5,593 nucleotides of DNA from contig JAISTI010000051.1 of NCBI GenBank assembly GCA_031272685.1, positions 1 through 5,593 on the forward strand. The letters are read 5' to 3'. The DNA comes from Propionibacteriaceae bacterium. Lineage in GTDB: Bacteria; Actinomycetota; Actinomycetes; Propionibacteriales; Propionibacteriaceae. Below, piece by piece: positions 5,081-5,593 of this stretch. Within the stretch, counting starts at the first letter, position 1; each line of letters starts with the position of its first letter. The position numbers and the translations under genes were made by a program. Under the pieces are notes generated by a model. The model made no database searches. It was not told the DNA's origin and was given only the letters and a program-made list of their open reading frames with translations.

Positions 5081-5593
5081 TCTAACCCGGATATATACCC
5101 GAACCGGCGATTTAGGCCAGACGCGCTTGGCCGACATGAGCGTGGCCTCCAAGACCTCGGCGCGGGTCGAGGCCTACGGCGCGGTCGACGAGGCGAACGC
5201 CGCCATCGGGGTGCTGGCCGCACAGCCGGGCATCCCCGAAGAGGTAGCGCTGGTGCTGGCGCGGGTGCAGAACGGGCTGTTCGACCTCGGGGCGGATTTG
5301 GCCACCCCGCTGCCGCAGGAGCGTGAGACGGTGCGAATCCGGGCTGAACAGGTGGAGCGCTTGGAACACTGGATAGACGAGTTCAATGACGCGCTGCCCG
5401 ATTTGGAGTCCTTCGCGCTGCCCGGCGGCACACCCAACGCCGCTTTCGCCCATGTGGCCCGCACGGTGGCGCGCCGGGCGGAGCGCCGCGCCTGGGCGCT
5501 GGACCTGGAAGAACCGGGCAGCGTGAATCCCGATGCGCTGCGCTACCTCAACCGGCTCTCCGACCTCCTGTTCACCCTGGCCCGGGTGCTGGC
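5073..5593 (+). CDS. pduO: PduO-type ATP:cob(I)alamin adenosyltransferase, 3' end outside the window
   Basis: Transfers the adenosyl group of ATP to cob(I)alamin to give adenosylcobalamin, the cofactor of enzymes such as methylmalonyl-CoA mutase; cytoplasmic trimer. 173 codons are present of a family length near 185-200. Seen: the N-terminal ATP-binding motif YTRTGDLGQTRL (8-19); RVEAYGAVDEANAAIG (31-46), with the conserved Asp39; SFALPGGT (113-120), with the Phe that in PduO enzymes helps make four-coordinate corrinoid; ARTVARRAERR (129-139), with the conserved Arg/Arg/Glu set; and YLNRLSDLLFTLAR (158-171). The sequence is unlike the CobA/BtuR and EutT families. The start ATG at 5073 is 25 bp from the divergent parA start, and the homology begins within eight residues of it. 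No other cobalamin gene is visible here. Confidence 0.95.
   Translation, partial: MVHLTRIYTRTGDLGQTRLADMSVASKTSARVEAYGAVDEANAAIGVLAAQPGIPEEVALVLARVQNGLFDLGADLATPLPQERETVRIRAEQVERLEHWIDEFNDALPDLESFALPGGTPNAAFAHVARTVARRAERRAWALDLEEPGSVNPDALRYLNRLSDLLFTLARVL
5088..5101. repeat. AT-cored imperfect palindrome at codons 6-10 of pduO
   Basis: CGGATATATACCCG reads as an inverted repeat with one mismatched pair and a TATATA core, in otherwise GC-rich coding sequence. It includes an ATA codon, rare in such genomes. It could be an operator for the divergent promoters or simply coding sequence: the encoded RIYTR leads directly into the conserved family motif. Confidence 0.3.

Overview
The window is a dense, high-GC, leader-poor stretch of bacterial chromosome. 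It most likely comes from the Actinomycetota. The gene order parA-scpA-scpB-rluB, the style of the ParA N-terminus (a TGRP-containing segment before the Walker A motif), frequent GTG starts, 4-8 bp gene overlaps and an apparently leaderless divergent promoter all fit that phylum. I cannot name a genus from the sequence alone.

Layout. Plus strand, 1-678: the C-terminal three quarters of glutamyl-Q tRNA(Asp) synthetase (gluQ), cut by the window edge. Minus strand, 5047 down to 626: a five-gene head-to-tail operon reading parA - scpA - scpB - rluB - FKBP-type lipoprotein. Its junctions are a 1-bp gap, an 8-bp overlap, a 4-bp overlap and a 4-bp overlap. Plus strand, 5073-5593: the first 173 codons of a PduO-type ATP:cob(I)alamin adenosyltransferase, cut by the window edge. 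The operon and gluQ converge and overlap tail to tail by 53 bp. The operon and pduO diverge from a 25-bp gap that appears to hold two back-to-back -10 elements, each placed to make a leaderless mRNA. No other intergenic space exists. I see no tRNA, rRNA, CRISPR array, insertion sequence or attachment site.

How the genes work together. ParA (P-loop ATPase), ScpA (kleisin) and ScpB (winged-helix partner) form the conserved chromosome-organisation module: ScpAB bridges SMC to form condensin. RluB pseudouridylates 23S rRNA and is a usual passenger of this cluster. In many actinobacteria cmk and der follow rluB. Here an exported FKBP-like lipoprotein is translationally coupled to rluB instead. GluQ modifies queuosine in tRNA(Asp), and PduO makes adenosylcobalamin; neither has an evident functional tie to the operon.

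Most unusual points. (1) The lipoprotein's first FKBP domain is split, at the loop following its VFD motif, by a roughly 97-residue, extremely acidic, Thr/Pro-rich segment with a 12-residue internal repeat. Its second FKBP-like domain has lost most pocket residues. (2) The 25-bp divergent control region has a near-symmetric GGGGCC-AGTCTA-A-TAGAGT-GGGGCC layout. (3) The gluQ and lipoprotein coding regions overlap at their 3' ends.
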